NCBI GenBank assembly: GCA_905221605.1
Contig: CAJNDS010000269.1
Coordinates: 760,828-824,827, forward strand
Length of the DNA: 64,000 bases
Reading direction: 5' to 3'
Origin: Symbiodinium natans
Lineage: Eukaryota > Sar > Dinophyceae > Suessiales > Symbiodiniaceae
The notes beneath the pieces are model-generated. The model was not told where the DNA came from and did not search any database. It saw only the letters and a list, made by a program, of their open reading frames with translations. Within the stretch, counting starts at the first letter, position 1; each line of letters starts with the position of its first letter. The position numbers and the translations under genes were made by a program. This document shows, in pieces, positions 20,852-30,559 of the stretch.

Positions 20852-20960
20852 GACATCCGGCCGGCCAGCCCATCTGTGGCCAGCAACATGAGCCGAAGGA
20901 GCCGGGCCTCCCTGACGGGCCAAAGCATCTGCAGCTCGGGCCTCGGATCTCGCGACCTTG
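20852..20960 (+). CDS. Exon 1 of a three-exon run, Ser/Arg-rich
   Basis: The acceptor CCTCCTCAG ends at 20851 and the donor is GTTTAGGG at 20961. The frame (phase 0) begins DIRPASPSVASNMSRRSRAS and ends SSGLGSRDL plus one base. That base joins to AA at the start of the next exon to give a Glu codon. A CCCTAAA block precedes it and a TTTAGGG block follows. Function not recognised. Low complexity suggests a disordered region. Confidence 0.7.
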
Positions 20961-21265
20961 GTTTAGGGCTTAGGTTTCCTAGGGTTTAGGGTTTTTTTTA
21001 CGGTTTAGGTTTTTTTTTTTGGGGGGGGTGTTAGGGTTTGTTTAGGGTTCAGGGGTCAGGGTTCAGCGTCTAGGGTTTTGGGTTTAGGGTTTAGGGTTTA
21101 GGGCGACCTTGGCTATTCTAGATTCCGGCCCCCTTGTTCGGTAATTTGGGTGCCTTCTATGCAACGGGCCTCATCATAAAGAAGAGGTGCCCAAATCTAG
21201 GCTCCAGCCCGAGCCCTAAACCCTAAGCCCTAAACCCTAAACCCTAAACCCGAAACCCCCCGAAG

Positions 21266-21372
21266 AAGCCCTTACCGAGGCCAGCGCGGGCGAGGCCTCC
21301 ATCTCCCAGCGAGCACCAAAGACCCGGCAACCCAAGCTGGACCAGCACGACGCGTGGAGCCCATTCAGGCGC
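21266..21372 (+). CDS. Exon 2 of a three-exon run
   Basis: Starts after CCCCGAAG at 21265. The donor GTTTAGGG is at 21373. Reads (E)ALTEASAGEASISQRAPK then TRQPKLDQHDAWSPFRR and ends in phase 0. It joins in frame to the exons on both sides. C-type block upstream, G-type block downstream. Confidence 0.7.
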
Positions 21373-21721
21373 GTTTAGGGTTTAGGGTTTAGGGTTTAGG
21401 GTTTAGGGTTCAGGGTTTAGGGTTTATAAGGTTTGGGGCTGGCGAGTGCTGCTGTTGAAGCACGGGTATGTGTAGGATCCTCAGCAAAGTTGCATAGACC
21501 AAGCTTCCTGCCACCTCCCTCTTGCTCAACAACTAAGCCAGAAACCCGAAACCCTAAATCCCAAACCCTGAACCCTGAAACCTGAAACCTAAACCCTAAA
21601 CCCTAAACCCTAAACCCTGAACCCTGAACCCTGAACCCTAAACCCTAAACCCTAAACCCTAAACCCTAAACCCCACCCCCCCCCCCCCCCTCCCCCGAAA
21701 CCCTAACCCCCATGCTTGAAG

Positions 21722-21808
21722 GAGGTGGAGGAGAAGAAGGAGGAGGTTCCAGAAACTGCCCCGGATGAGCTGGACCTTTTGGGGTGGCCTTCTCGGCTTG
21801 GAGGATGG
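21722..21808 (+). CDS. Exon 3 of a three-exon run, acidic
   Basis: The acceptor CTTGAAG ends at 21721. It has 29 codons in phase 0 to the donor GTTTAGGG at 21809. Reads EVEEKKEEVPETAPDELDLL then GWPSRLGGW. The upstream intron contains TTTAGGG at its start, then CCCTAAA and a C run near its end. Confidence 0.7.
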
Positions 21809-21892
21809 GTTTAGGGTTTAGGGTTTAGGGTTTAGGGTTTAGGGTTTAGGGTTTAGGGTTTAGGGTTTAGGGTTTAGGGTTTAGGGCTACGT
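21809..21892 (+). repeat. (TTTAGGG)n array at an intron start
   Basis: About 12 units beginning exactly at the donor of the preceding exon. A second block lies at 21941-21983. Confidence 0.95.
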
Positions 21893-21970
21893 GTTTAGGG
21901 CTACGTGTAGACTTTGTGTCGCCCAATAAGTATAACCCGGGTTTAGGGTTTAGGGTTTAGGGTTTAGGGT

Positions 21971-22204
21971 TTAGGGTTTAGGAAGCCCCTCTAACAGACT
22001 CTGACATGGCTCTTCATTGAGTTGACTGTGGGAATTCGTGCCGCATAGCCCGTCCTGGTTTGCAACCTCTTTCCGAATCTTGCCAATTAGTGCTTCGCGG
22101 CTTCGCGCTGTTGCAGATGGCCAGGGTGTGTTGTGCGCGCGCGTTTCAGCAGAATGCAGTGACAGAATCATGCCGAGGCAGCGAAAAGCCAACAGCTTCA
22201 TCAT
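21971..22204 (-). CDS. Possible reverse-strand N-terminal exon with signal peptide
   Basis: On the minus strand an ATG-ATG start at 22204 opens MMKLLAFRCLGMILSLHSAE. A short basic start and a hydrophobic stretch of about 12 residues resemble a secretory signal. The frame runs for about 78 codons and ends against CCTAAACCC (the 21.95 kb block). No other minus-strand exon supports it, so it may be chance. Confidence 0.25.
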   Translation of the reverse strand: MMKLLAFRCLGMILSLHSAETRAHNTPWPSATARSREALIGKIRKEVANQDGLCGTNSHSQLNEEPCQSLLEGLPKP

Positions 22205-22549
22205 GCCCAAGTATGCCGCGGACTCAGTAGGCTCTTGGTAGTCGGCTACCGACTGAAATCCATGGGGCATGATTTCCACGCATAGGCTTCTTCAGCTGGT
22301 GGCTGAGGCTTTGGCCAAGTACACAATGAAGCACATGTGACGTGGAAGCAGAGTCTAGTGTTGAGCTTGCGTGGGCTTCGTCACAAGTCGGCCACAGTTA
22401 TGACCTAGGTATCTGGCTGAGTGCGGCACGCGCAGCACAAGCATGCAGAGCCCTGGCACAGTTGAACCGAAGTCCGTTCTTTACATATTGGGGCGGGCGC
22501 CCAGTCTGCCATGATGCGTCGGATAGGATGCAATAGTTGCAGGAAGACC

Positions 22550-23480
22550 AGCCTACCCGTTTCAAAGTGAGGGTTTCAGTGTTTAGGAGTTTAGGGTTCA
22601 GGGTGTGGGTTTGGGGGTTTGTTTTTTTTTTCGGGTTTAAGGTTAGGGTTCTAGGATGTATTGCTTGAGGTTCAGGATTCATGCAGGTTTTAGGATTTTC
22701 AGTGTAAGGTTGAAGGACGTAGGCAAGGGTTCTGTGCCTAGGGCCTAAGGTTAGTTTGGGGCTTCAGGATGAAGGGTTAGGTTCCAGGATGAAGGACTTG
22801 TTGCGGCTGCGTAAGATAACTCGGCAGCCCTTGACTTGTAGATGTGAGAAGCTGTCTAAGCAAGAAGATGTTAAAAGAGGACAGCGCAGACTCGAAGCTG
22901 GTATACGTCACTAACGCTCACTTAACACGTCGTGTGTTCTTAGGCTAGTACCCAACCATCCTCAATGTACCTAGCTCTTGTGTTCTCAAAGTACAGCAGC
23001 TTCCTTCATGAAGACTCGCCGCTGAGCAAGGAACCTCCGTGGCGTCATCAAGCCAGCTCACAATGCTCGCAGTTTGCACCTGAGAGTTTACAGCGACGTC
23101 AGACGTAGCCCCGAGCCCATGAATGCCTTCGAGCTTCAAGGTACAGCTGCAAGCTTCTTCCAACAGCAAGCAAGAGCGTCCGGGTGACGCCTGACCATCT
23201 AGCGAGGCAAAGGGCCCTCATCAGGAAGTCTCACGCATATTCCACAAAACTTTGATCTCGTTGCGGTGGTTCATCGCCAAAGTGATGATGCAGGGCATGC
23301 TCTCTCCTCGGGCATGCAGAAGCAGCCTGAAGGAGGAGTCTGTTGTCCGACTCCGCAATCCGATCGTTAATGATCCCGGCGCGCTTCTCTACGTCTCGAC
23401 CGCCCCCGAAAAATGAACTGCAGAGCTCGGAGGTATCGGTGCTGGGGCCCGGTTTGGGGTTTAGGCGCTTCCGGATCTCT
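22550..23480. other. Stretch without a defended gene
   Basis: Degenerate TTTAGGG units at 22570-22750, then unique DNA. A 74-codon minus frame (22945-23169) has no motif. Confidence 0.35.
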
Positions 23481-23486
23481 TTGCAG

Positions 23487-23586
23487 GCATGGGACCCGAG
23501 CGCGCTGGCAGAAATTCACAGCAGCCTTACTGACGAAGATGCAGCTGGCGGCACTCCTGACAAGACTGCCAGGAGCATGGGACCTC
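23487..23586 (+). CDS. Exon, unknown acidic protein
   Basis: Acceptor TCTTTGCAG at 23486. The donor GTGTTTTTAGGG is at 23587. The phase-0 frame reads AWDPSALAEIHSSLTDEDAA then GGTPDKTARSMGP. Another frame is also open, so the frame is not certain. TTTAGGG-like DNA follows and CCCTAAA units begin near 23640. Confidence 0.45.
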
Positions 23587-23759
23587 GTGTTTTTAGGGCT
23601 GCGGGATGTTTAGGGTCTTGTTGGGAAAGCCCCATACTCCCCTCAAGCCCGAAGCCCCCTGTAAACCCTAAACCCTTTTGGAAATTGGAAAGCTTAAAGC
23701 CCCGAAACCCGACCGCAAACCCCAAATCCCGAGGTCCCTAAATCCGAAACCCCCTGCAA

Positions 23760-24120
23760 ATCCTAAAGGCCCTTGAATACCCTGTGACAGGACCGAAGCT
23801 GCGGAGGGCAGCTCCAAGGCACACAGCTGAGCTCTGTTGTTTTTTTGTTTCTCTTGCTTGTTGCTTTGTTGTTTTCTTTGTGTGCGCGTGATTGCGCGTG
23901 TGTGCGCGTGTGTTTTGGGCTGTTTTTGTTGTGTGTTTATTTTGGGTGTTTGTTGCTTTTGGTGTTTTGGGTTGTTGCGGGTGTTTGGGGTTGTTTTGGG
24001 GTGTTGGTGTTTTTGTTTTTGTGTTGTTGTTTTTGTTGGGCGGGGGGGGGGGGGGGGGGGTTGGGGGTTTTGGGGTTTAGGATTTAGGGTTTGGGGCTTG
24101 GGGTTTACAGACTGGTTCTT
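23760..24120. other. G/T-rich low-complexity DNA
   Basis: Long TTTTGTTG/GGTGTTTG runs and a 20-bp G run at 24041-24060. The Cys/Phe/Val-rich open frames in it are composition artefacts. Confidence 0.7.
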
Positions 24121-24141
24121 CAATAAATACAATTAGACAAA

Positions 24142-24248
24142 TTTTGGGACCCTCCCCCTTATGCTAACAGTCCTTAGTCGGGATTATAGTACCCCCCCAT
24201 TATCGTCCCTATTAAGGACTGTTAGTAGAAGGGGGAACATCCCAAAAA
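24142..24248. mobile_element. Family A foldback element, copy 2
   Basis: Left arm CTTATGCTAACAGTCCTTAG and right arm CTATTAAGGACTGTTAGTAG are complementary. Outer ends are TTTTGGGA and GGGGGAACATCCCAAAA. About 105 bp. Confidence 0.85.
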
Positions 24249-24347
24249 ACATGTAAATATAGACATATAAGTGGGGGGATATACTAGATGCCTACTTCCC
24301 TAAACCCTTAACCCTGAACCCTTAACTCTAAACCCCAAAGCGAATAG

Positions 24348-24434
24348 CCAGTAGGGTTGAGGGAGAAGCCCAGGCTCTCGCCAAGGATGCGGCAGATGTC
24401 AACAAGGCCGCTCAGATTGCTCGCGAGGCCGGAG
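24348..24434 (+). CDS. Coiled-coil-like exon, Ala-rich
   Basis: After CCCTAAA-type units. The acceptor is ATAG (24347) or CAGTAG (24354). The frame reads VEGEAQALAKDAADVNKAAQ then IAREAG, and the donor is GTTTGAGG at 24435. It ends in phase 1 and joins to CC at 24981, giving Ala and continuous helix-like sequence. Confidence 0.6.
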
Positions 24435-24980
24435 GTTTGAGGTTGTAGGGTTTTATGATTTTGGGTTTTTGGGGGTCTAGAGTCTAGAGTCCTAGGGGTT
24501 TTGGGGTTTTTGGGGTTTAGGGTTTAGGGTGTGGGGTTTAGGGTGGGACACTGGGAGCGACTGCGAGAACATGCCAAGCCATATTGCAGAGTTAACCTAA
24601 ACCCAAAACCCAAAACCCTGAACCCTAAACCCTAAACCACATACTGCTTGCAGGCCTTCGAGCTGGAGGTGGGTGCACTACTTCTGCGAAGCGTGTTGAA
24701 TTCGGGGCCTTCTAAGGGGCGCCGCTGTTAGACTTAAGGGTTCCTCCCAAAAGGGACCCCGATGTAGAATCACTCCATGTCTTCTGAAGTCTGTGCGGTC
24801 GCACCAGCCGTACTCTGCAAACATGGCCATTCTCTTTCTGGTTTTGCTTCAGAACGTTACCCTAAACCCCAAAACCCTAAACCCCGAAACCCACAACCCT
24901 AAACCCCAAAACCCTAAACCCTAACCCCTAAACCCTAAATTTAAAAAAAACAAAAAAAACATTGTAACCAAACAAAAGAG

Positions 24981-25061
24981 CCGACGCAGGAGCTGCGTCT
25001 GATGGATCTGCTCCAGGCGAAGCGGAAGCTGCCCAGACCCCGGAGCCTTCGCAGCCTGGGA
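24981..25061 (+). CDS. Exon following the Ala-rich helix exon
   Basis: Acceptor AAAGAG at 24980. Reads (A)DAGAASDGSAPGEAEAAQ then TPEPSQPG. The donor is GTTTAGGG at 25062. CCCTAAA units lie at 24850-24940 upstream and TTTAGGG units follow directly. Ala/Glu/Pro-rich and probably disordered. Confidence 0.55.
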
Positions 25062-25099
25062 GTTTAGGGTTTAGGAGTTTGGAAGTCTAGGAGTTTGGG

Positions 25100-26090
25100 A
25101 GTTTGGGGTTTAGGTGTTTGGGAGTTTGGGGTTGAGGAGTATGGGAGTTTCGGAGTTTCGGGCTTGGGGGGAAACGTCTCGCTTGGCATCTAGAACGTGC
25201 TTTCACCTATTGAAGTTTGCCTTTCTGAGTCCGAATTAGTTGCAATTAGTTGCAACTATTTGTGCAAAAATGTTCTCAAACCGGCGAAGCACCCTAACCG
25301 CCCCCGCACCCCCACTCCCTAAGCCCTCACGCCAGTTGCCTGGAATCCCTGGTGAGGCTCGGGCCTTTACAAGAAGGCCTTGCTGACCGGCAGCCAGAGC
25401 ACGGGAGCAAAGCTGGGGGGAGTGTATAGTACAAGCCAAAAAGTTGGAAACTCAATAGCCTCAATCCCTAAGAGCAAAGTATAGGGAATCCCAGCACTAT
25501 TTGTCCTTAAAAAGGTTGCCAACTTTCTAGGGTTTACTGTCGGGGTTAGGGTTCAGGGATGGTCTAGGGCTCAGAGTTGTAAGTAGGAGAACTATAGTTG
25601 TTATGAACTTGTGTAGGATACCTGATGTCGCCACTTGCAAGTACCCGTGAACCTGCAAGTTTGCACTGAGAACCTCCTTGCCAGGCACAGGTCAGGTCAA
25701 GCGACGTCCGAAATGGGGGTTTCCAAAACAGGCGCACACTTTTTTGGGGCTCCTGCATCAAGGTGGTTTCTCATCGTTTGGGGTCCACGCTGGCATCACC
25801 TGGGGGGGGGGGGGGGGGGTGAGGGGTATGTTGTATTCAGGATGCCGCTATATCCCGGACATGCCAAAATATGATGAATTAAATAGTTTTCAAGAACCAC
25901 AATAGACTACCTTGCAAGACTTACAACTCCCACATGGTCTTTTCCCTTTCTCTCGTTCTCGCTCGGGAAGTGGAGAGTCGGCTTTTCAAGGATGGGGGGG
26001 TGCTCTTGGCTTGACATGCTTGGCGTGCCCCCAAAAGCTACTGGTTCTTGTTTGCAAGCTCTAAGGATAAAAACCTCTTAAAAGGGCTTT
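25100..26090. other. No defended exon
   Basis: A foldback-like segment (AAAGTTGGAAACT to AGGTTGCCAACTTT, 25440-25530) and a G run at 25803-25820. Open frames have no recognised motif. Confidence 0.4.
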
Positions 26091-26092
26091 TA

Positions 26093-26168
26093 GGTGACCT
26101 ACAGACAGGGGATTTGGGGTTGTTGTCAGCGGTGACCTACAGACAGGGGATTTGGGGTTGTTGTCAGC
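26093..26168 (+). repeat. 38-bp tandem duplication
   Basis: Two identical adjacent copies of a 38-bp unit beginning GGTGACCTACAGACAGGGG, at 26093 and 26131. Confidence 0.95.
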
Positions 26169-26363
26169 ATTGCAGCGCTGTTCGGGATGTGAGCTGATGG
26201 CAGAGTCGTCCAAAGTTGCGGTACACCCTCGCAGTATCGGAGCAACCCCGAACCCTACACCCTAACCCCAAGCCCTAAACCCTATACCCTATACCCTATA
26301 CCCTGAACCCTAACCCTAAACCCTAAACACTAAACCCTCTCTGGGCCATGCCGAGGTTGGCAG

Positions 26364-26417
26364 ATCAGCTGAAGAAGATCTCGGAGGCTGTCGACCTGAG
26401 CAGTGCTGCATTGCCCT
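26364..26417 (+). CDS. Short helix-like exon
   Basis: The acceptor GGTTGGCAG ends at 26363. Two bases complete a codon, then QLKKISEAVDLSSAALP and a stop that falls at the start of a CCCTAAA tract. The phase matches the donor at 25062. The stop may lie in the intron if a GT near 26402 is used. Confidence 0.4.
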
Positions 26418-26988
26418 AAACCCTTACAGTAAACTTGATAAACCCTAAACCCTCAACCCTAAACCCTAAAACCTAAACCCTAAACCGTCGAACATGGTTT
26501 AAGGTCGACGGTACATGTGCGCTTTCTTGGGGTATTTTGTATGAAGGTTGCGCCGGGCACAGTTCAGGCAACAGCTTTCCCTTTTTGCAGACTCCGAGCC
26601 ATGGTGTACTTTACCAAAATAGCGTACCTCTTTGGGACCCATCTAGAATTCAACACCCTTACACTAGGGACCCCCAGAAAGAGCCCACCCCCAACCCCAT
26701 AAACCCTAAATGCCCCCTCAACCCGGTAAAGCCCCCAGACACCCAAGCCCCTCAAGCCACTAAGCCCTGGCCCTCAACCTTTCAACCCGAAAAAGCTCTA
26801 AACCCCAAACCCTCAACCTTCAACCCCAAACCCCAAACCCCAAACCCCATAAGCCCTAAACCCTAAACCCCAAAACCCCATGAACCCCAAACCCTTAATT
26901 ACTTTAGAGAGCTACCCAATTAAGCACCGAGGCCAACCGCACCGTGGCCTGAAACCCGGGGGACCTCCTCGCTGCTGCTTTTGGGTTG

Positions 26989-27091
26989 GGGTTTAGGGTT
27001 TAGGGTTTAGGGTTTAGGGTTTAGGGTTTAGGGTTTAGGGTTTAGGGTTTAGGGTTTAGGGTTTAGGGTTTAACATTTAGGGTTTAGGGTT
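26989..27091 (+). repeat. (TTTAGGG)n array, about 14 units
   Basis: Clean array. Directly upstream at 26640-26900 is a long degenerate CCCCAAA/CCCTAAA block. Confidence 0.96.
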
Positions 27092-27396
27092 TAGGGTTGC
27101 ACAGGGTACATAGGGTTCAGGTTGCGATATCGAAAGAGTTTCGCGCTTTCAGCCCCAATCAGTTTCGGTGGTTCTGCTTGCTGGATTGAGTGGCAAGCAC
27201 GCAAGCTTTGTCATTTACGAGGCCTAAGCGACGAGCTACGTACTTACGCAGAACAGTCGCACTGCACGCGCCCTACTCGTCCCAACCATCGCGGTATTGC
27301 TTTCACATAGGCTTGTTCCGCTAAATCGCACCGCGACCCTAAACTCTACCACATACCATATAAACCCGAAACCAAAGCGCTACTGGAGCTCCACAG

Positions 27397-27480
27397 CTTG
27401 CGGCACGTGAGGCCATGTCCAAGAAAGGTGTGCAGCGCGACACTGCAGTCTTGGAAAAGCCGGACTCTCGCGGCTTCAGG
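27397..27480 (+). CDS. Exon, charged helix-like protein
   Basis: Acceptor CTCCACAG at 27396. Exactly 28 codons, LAAREAMSKKGVQRDTAVLE then KPDSRGFR. The donor is GTGGGTTTAG at 27481. Phase 0 at both ends, compatible with the next exon at 28395. Confidence 0.55.
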
Positions 27481-27779
27481 GTGGGTTTAGTGTTTTGGGT
27501 TTTGGGTTTTGGGTTTAGGGTTCACAGCCAGCCCCTTTTCTTTTCTGGGAGGTCACCTGAGTCTGAGAGGCATGTAGAAGGGACTTTTTAGAATGCTGAC
27601 CCACAGACAACTGGAGGGGTTCCGGGGTTCTTGGCACAGAGAGGTCAAAGGCCCCCCTAATCCCGAAACCCGAAACAAATCCCTATAACCCTAAACAGCC
27701 TGACCGCCCAGGGGGCATCAGACCCCTTGCTTGGGTTGCACGTGCGGGCCCGATATGGCCCCTAGTTTTTGGGAGAATG

Positions 27780-28320
27780 TCGTAGTAGTAGCCCTTCAGG
27801 GTACATACATAACTAGGACGTACATGCAGAAATATTAGCATGTACTTGTGCGGGTTATATCAATAGATCTCTATAATTCGAATAAATGAACAACATATGC
27901 ATGTATATATACACACATAGATATCAATATGTAGACAAGATGAAGACAAACACAAAGATAAATAAATCCATATATATATATATATGTGTGTATATGTAGA
28001 CAATGGTTGTCGAAAGGATCCAGGATCAAGGGCCCGGAGAAGCCCCGCAGGTCCGACGTTAGATGCGACCTCCTCGCCAAGGCGGGCCCCGCGACCGCAA
28101 CTCGTAGTGGGCTATCTTTTCAGGAGCCCAACATCTGCATTTTTTTTGTAGGGCTTGATGATCAAGCCCCTTATTATGGGTCACCTGTGAATAAAAATAG
28201 GTCTTGGGGTTCTTATGGAGGATGCTCGGATCTCAATCACGCAGCCTTGGCAGGCCAGCGGTACCCTTTTTCCCTTTCTCTTAGTTCAGGAACCTTATTC
28301 AGCAGCTAACCCCCAAGAAA
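27780..28320. other. Intronic unique DNA
   Basis: AT-rich microsatellite-like DNA (27890-28000), then GC-richer DNA without a supported exon. Confidence 0.35.
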
Positions 28321-28394
28321 GGGTGCCCCTGCTGCTTAAACCCTAAACCCTAAACCCTGAACCCTAAACCCTGAACTGTTAATATGGTTCCAAG

Positions 28395-28478
28395 CAGCGA
28401 GTTGAAGCCGCTGACGTGAAGGCGAAGAAGTTTGAGGCCGACAAGCGACCGGAGGCCTGCGAGCTTGGCGACGGGAGG
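28395..28478 (+). CDS. Coiled-coil-like exon
   Basis: Acceptor GTTCCAAG at 28394. 28 codons, QRVEAADVKAKKFEADKRPE then ACELGDGR. The donor is GTTTAGGG at 28479. CCCTAAA block upstream (28337-28378), long TTTAGGG array downstream. Follows 27397-27480 in phase. Confidence 0.65.
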
Positions 28479-28559
28479 GTTTAGGGTTTAGGGTTTAGGG
28501 TTTAGGGTTTAGGGTTTAGGGTTTAGGGTTTAGGGTTTAGGGTTTAGGGTTTAGGGTTT
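28479..28559 (+). repeat. (TTTAGGG)n array at a donor
   Basis: About 11.5 perfect units whose first GT is the proposed splice donor. Confidence 0.97.
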
Positions 28560-28624
28560 GGTGACCATGCTTCTGTCCCGCGCAGCAAGCCATCATGGCG
28601 TAAAGGTGTGGTGTACTAGTAGGA

Positions 28625-29030
28625 TTTGTTACCATGATAGTATTTATAGGAGTAGAGTAGCAAAGTAGGACAGAAGCAAAGTAGTAAGAAAGTAAAGTAG
28701 TATAGTAGTATAGCACTATAGCGGTATAGCACTATAGCAGTATAGTAGTATAGTGGTACAGTAGTACAGTAGTATAGTGGTATAGTAGTATAGTAGCCAT
28801 TCTCCACGGTGATCTGCTGAGGTCCGGGAACAGGTGGTCATGGCCGTTTCCTTCCTGAAGTCCATAGCAGTTGCCTCAGCCATGGGCAAGGGCACCGCCA
28901 TCTCGACAATCAGTTCTTCTTCTTACTACTGATATTGTTTTTGGAATTGCTATTGTTATTGTTATTGTTATTGTCATTGTTATTGTTACTGCTATTGTTA
29001 TTGTTACTGCTATTGTTATTATCAGCCAGT
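28625..29030. repeat. TATAGTAG and ATTGTT microsatellites
   Basis: Imperfect TATAGTAG/TATAGCAC repeats at 28670-28800 and ATTGTT/ACTGCT repeats at 28935-29020, both inside non-coding DNA. Confidence 0.85.
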
Positions 29031-29452
29031 GAGGCCCTGTTTTGAATTTCTTGAAATCTATCGGTGGTTCGCTGCTTGCTTTCGTTCTTGTTTGCAGTCT
29101 TGTGGTGGTTCATCAGGGTTTGTTTATGGACCGTACGATTCTTGATGCATTGAGGAATTGCAGGTGACGGCGTGCGCGGGGGTCAGCGCGCCGATACTAC
29201 ATAGAGTCAAGCAGCCTTCCCCTGCCGGCCCCTGGAGGGACCGATCCCCACGTGGGCGTCATGCGTACTCGTAGAGAAATGTGGAGGCAGATGATGTTCT
29301 GGGGTTTGCCATTGGGGCTCAGGGTTTACGTGTATTCGATTTGCTCAGAGTACTCAGGGTCAACGCAGATTCTCACAGCTCAGCGTGTTACCGTTGAGTT
29401 GGCACAGCTGTTCCTGGGGCCCGCCGGCCGGATGCCGCCTTGCGGCCTCTAG

Positions 29453-29507
29453 CCCTAAACCCTAAACCCTAAACCCTAAACCCTAAACCCTAAACCCTAA
29501 ACCCTAT
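29453..29507 (-). repeat. (CCCTAAA)n block before an exon
   Basis: About 8 units ending 15 bp before the exon acceptor CTGCCCAAG. Confidence 0.95.
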
Positions 29508-29522
29508 TGCTATGCTGCCCAA

Positions 29523-29603
29523 GGCGAAGGCTTCGGACTTCACGCTCACTCCGTCCTGAGCTTGGGCGCGAGAAGCATCTTGTCCTCACCCAACGGCTCC
29601 TAT
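29523..29603 (+). CDS. Penultimate exon, unknown protein
   Basis: The frame GEGFGLHAHSVLSLGARS then ILSSPNGSY is open through to the donor TAT|GTAGTACC at 29604. It continues in phase 0 into 29681. The last nine bases match the conserved flank of family C elements. Confidence 0.65.
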
Positions 29604-29680
29604 GTAGTACCTTTTTTGGGGGTAGTCTGCTAGAATCACTAGAATCCCCTAGAACTAACCAAAAAGGAATTACATTGGAG
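29604..29680 (+). mobile_element. Family C element acting as a 77-bp intron (copy 2)
   Basis: Starts GTAGTACCTTTTTTGGGGG and ends GGAATTACATTGGAG. The arms CGGCTCCTATGTAG and CTACATTGGAGCC pair. 77 bp is not a multiple of three, yet removing it joins two open frames in phase 0. It is therefore best read as a spliced introner-like element. Confidence 0.75.
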
Positions 29681-29833
29681 CCTTTGGGCACTCGCGACGG
29701 AAGATTTCTTGCCAGCTCGCACCCAAGGGGGGCCGAGGGTCCCAAGACTTCGCCCGTGAACTTCTTGCAGCTGGACTCCATCAGTGGCAGCCACAGCTTT
29801 GCGAGACGCGCATGCTCAGACTTGTCATCTTAG
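29681..29833 (+). CDS. Terminal exon, Ser-rich basic protein
   Basis: Opens directly after the family C intron (PLGTRDGRFLASSHPRGAEG) and ends SFARRACSDLSS with TAG at 29831-29833. 50 codons. No family recognised. Confidence 0.65.
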   Translation, partial: PLGTRDGRFLASSHPRGAEGPKTSPVNFLQLDSISGSHSFARRACSDLSS

Positions 29834-29972
29834 GGGGTGCCTTCCGAAATTCGGGGTACCTTATAATGGGGGTTCTTATTACAAGGGAACCCTACTCTAA
29901 ACCCTAAACCCTAAACCCTAAACCCTGAACCCTAAATAGGGGTCCCCTATTTTGATAAGCCCCCCATTTGAG

Positions 29973-30027
29973 GCCGAGACGGCGGCGAAGACCTATCCGA
30001 GGCTGGAGCTCCCAGCTTTACCGTGCA
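29973..30027 (+). CDS. Short exon, unknown protein
   Basis: Acceptor CATTTGAG. Frame AETAAKTYPRLELPALPC. Donor GTGCTTAGGG at about 30028. CCCTAAA block upstream (29895-29935), TTTAGGG array at 30034-30108. Confidence 0.4.
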
Positions 30028-30360
30028 GTGCTTAGGGTTTAGGGTTTAGGGTTTAGGGTTTAGGGTTTAGGGTTTAGGGTTTAGGGTTTAGGGTTTAGGG
30101 TTTAGGGCTTAAACTACTCACATCTTACCCTTAAAGGCCGAGAAGTTCTCAAAACCCTGAAAACCCTTCAACCCAAAAAACCCTGAAACCCTGAAACTCT
30201 TAGACCCTAAAACCCTTGAAACCTGGAACCCTGAAACCCTGAGACCCTAGAAGCCTTGAAACCTGCAACCCTAAAACCCTCAAACCCCTCAACCCTTCAA
30301 CCCTTCAACCCTTCAGCCCTTCAGCCCTTCAGCCCTTCAACCCTTCAACCCTTCAACCCT

Positions 30361-30468
30361 ATGTCTGCGCTGCTCCGTCAGGCCGTGCGCAACGCCTTGC
30401 ACAACATCGAGGCCCTGAGCGAGAGCCATCGCGGTCTCTCTGAGGACCTCCAGGCCCCTCGTCATGCT
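30361..30468 (+). CDS. Possible first exon (ATG), helix-like
   Basis: The ATG follows a CCCTTCAA-type repeat with no obvious acceptor, so this could be a first exon. 36 codons, MSALLRQAVRNALHNIEALS then ESHRGLSEDLQAPRHA. The donor is GTAGGGTTTAGG at 30469. Phase 0 end. Confidence 0.5.
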
Positions 30469-30559
30469 GTAGGGTTTAGGGTTGAGGGGGTTTGGGGGGT
30501 TTAGGGGGTTTTGGGGGGTTTGGGGGGGTTTTGGGGGTTTAGGGTTTAGGGTTTAGTAC

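Noticed and set aside
22945-23169. Minus-strand 74-codon gene
   Set aside because: No motif, no splice context, and no neighbouring minus-strand exon.
23837-24136. Membrane protein of about 99 codons
   Set aside because: The hydrophobic frame comes from G/T-rich low-complexity DNA. Three overlapping frames look alike.
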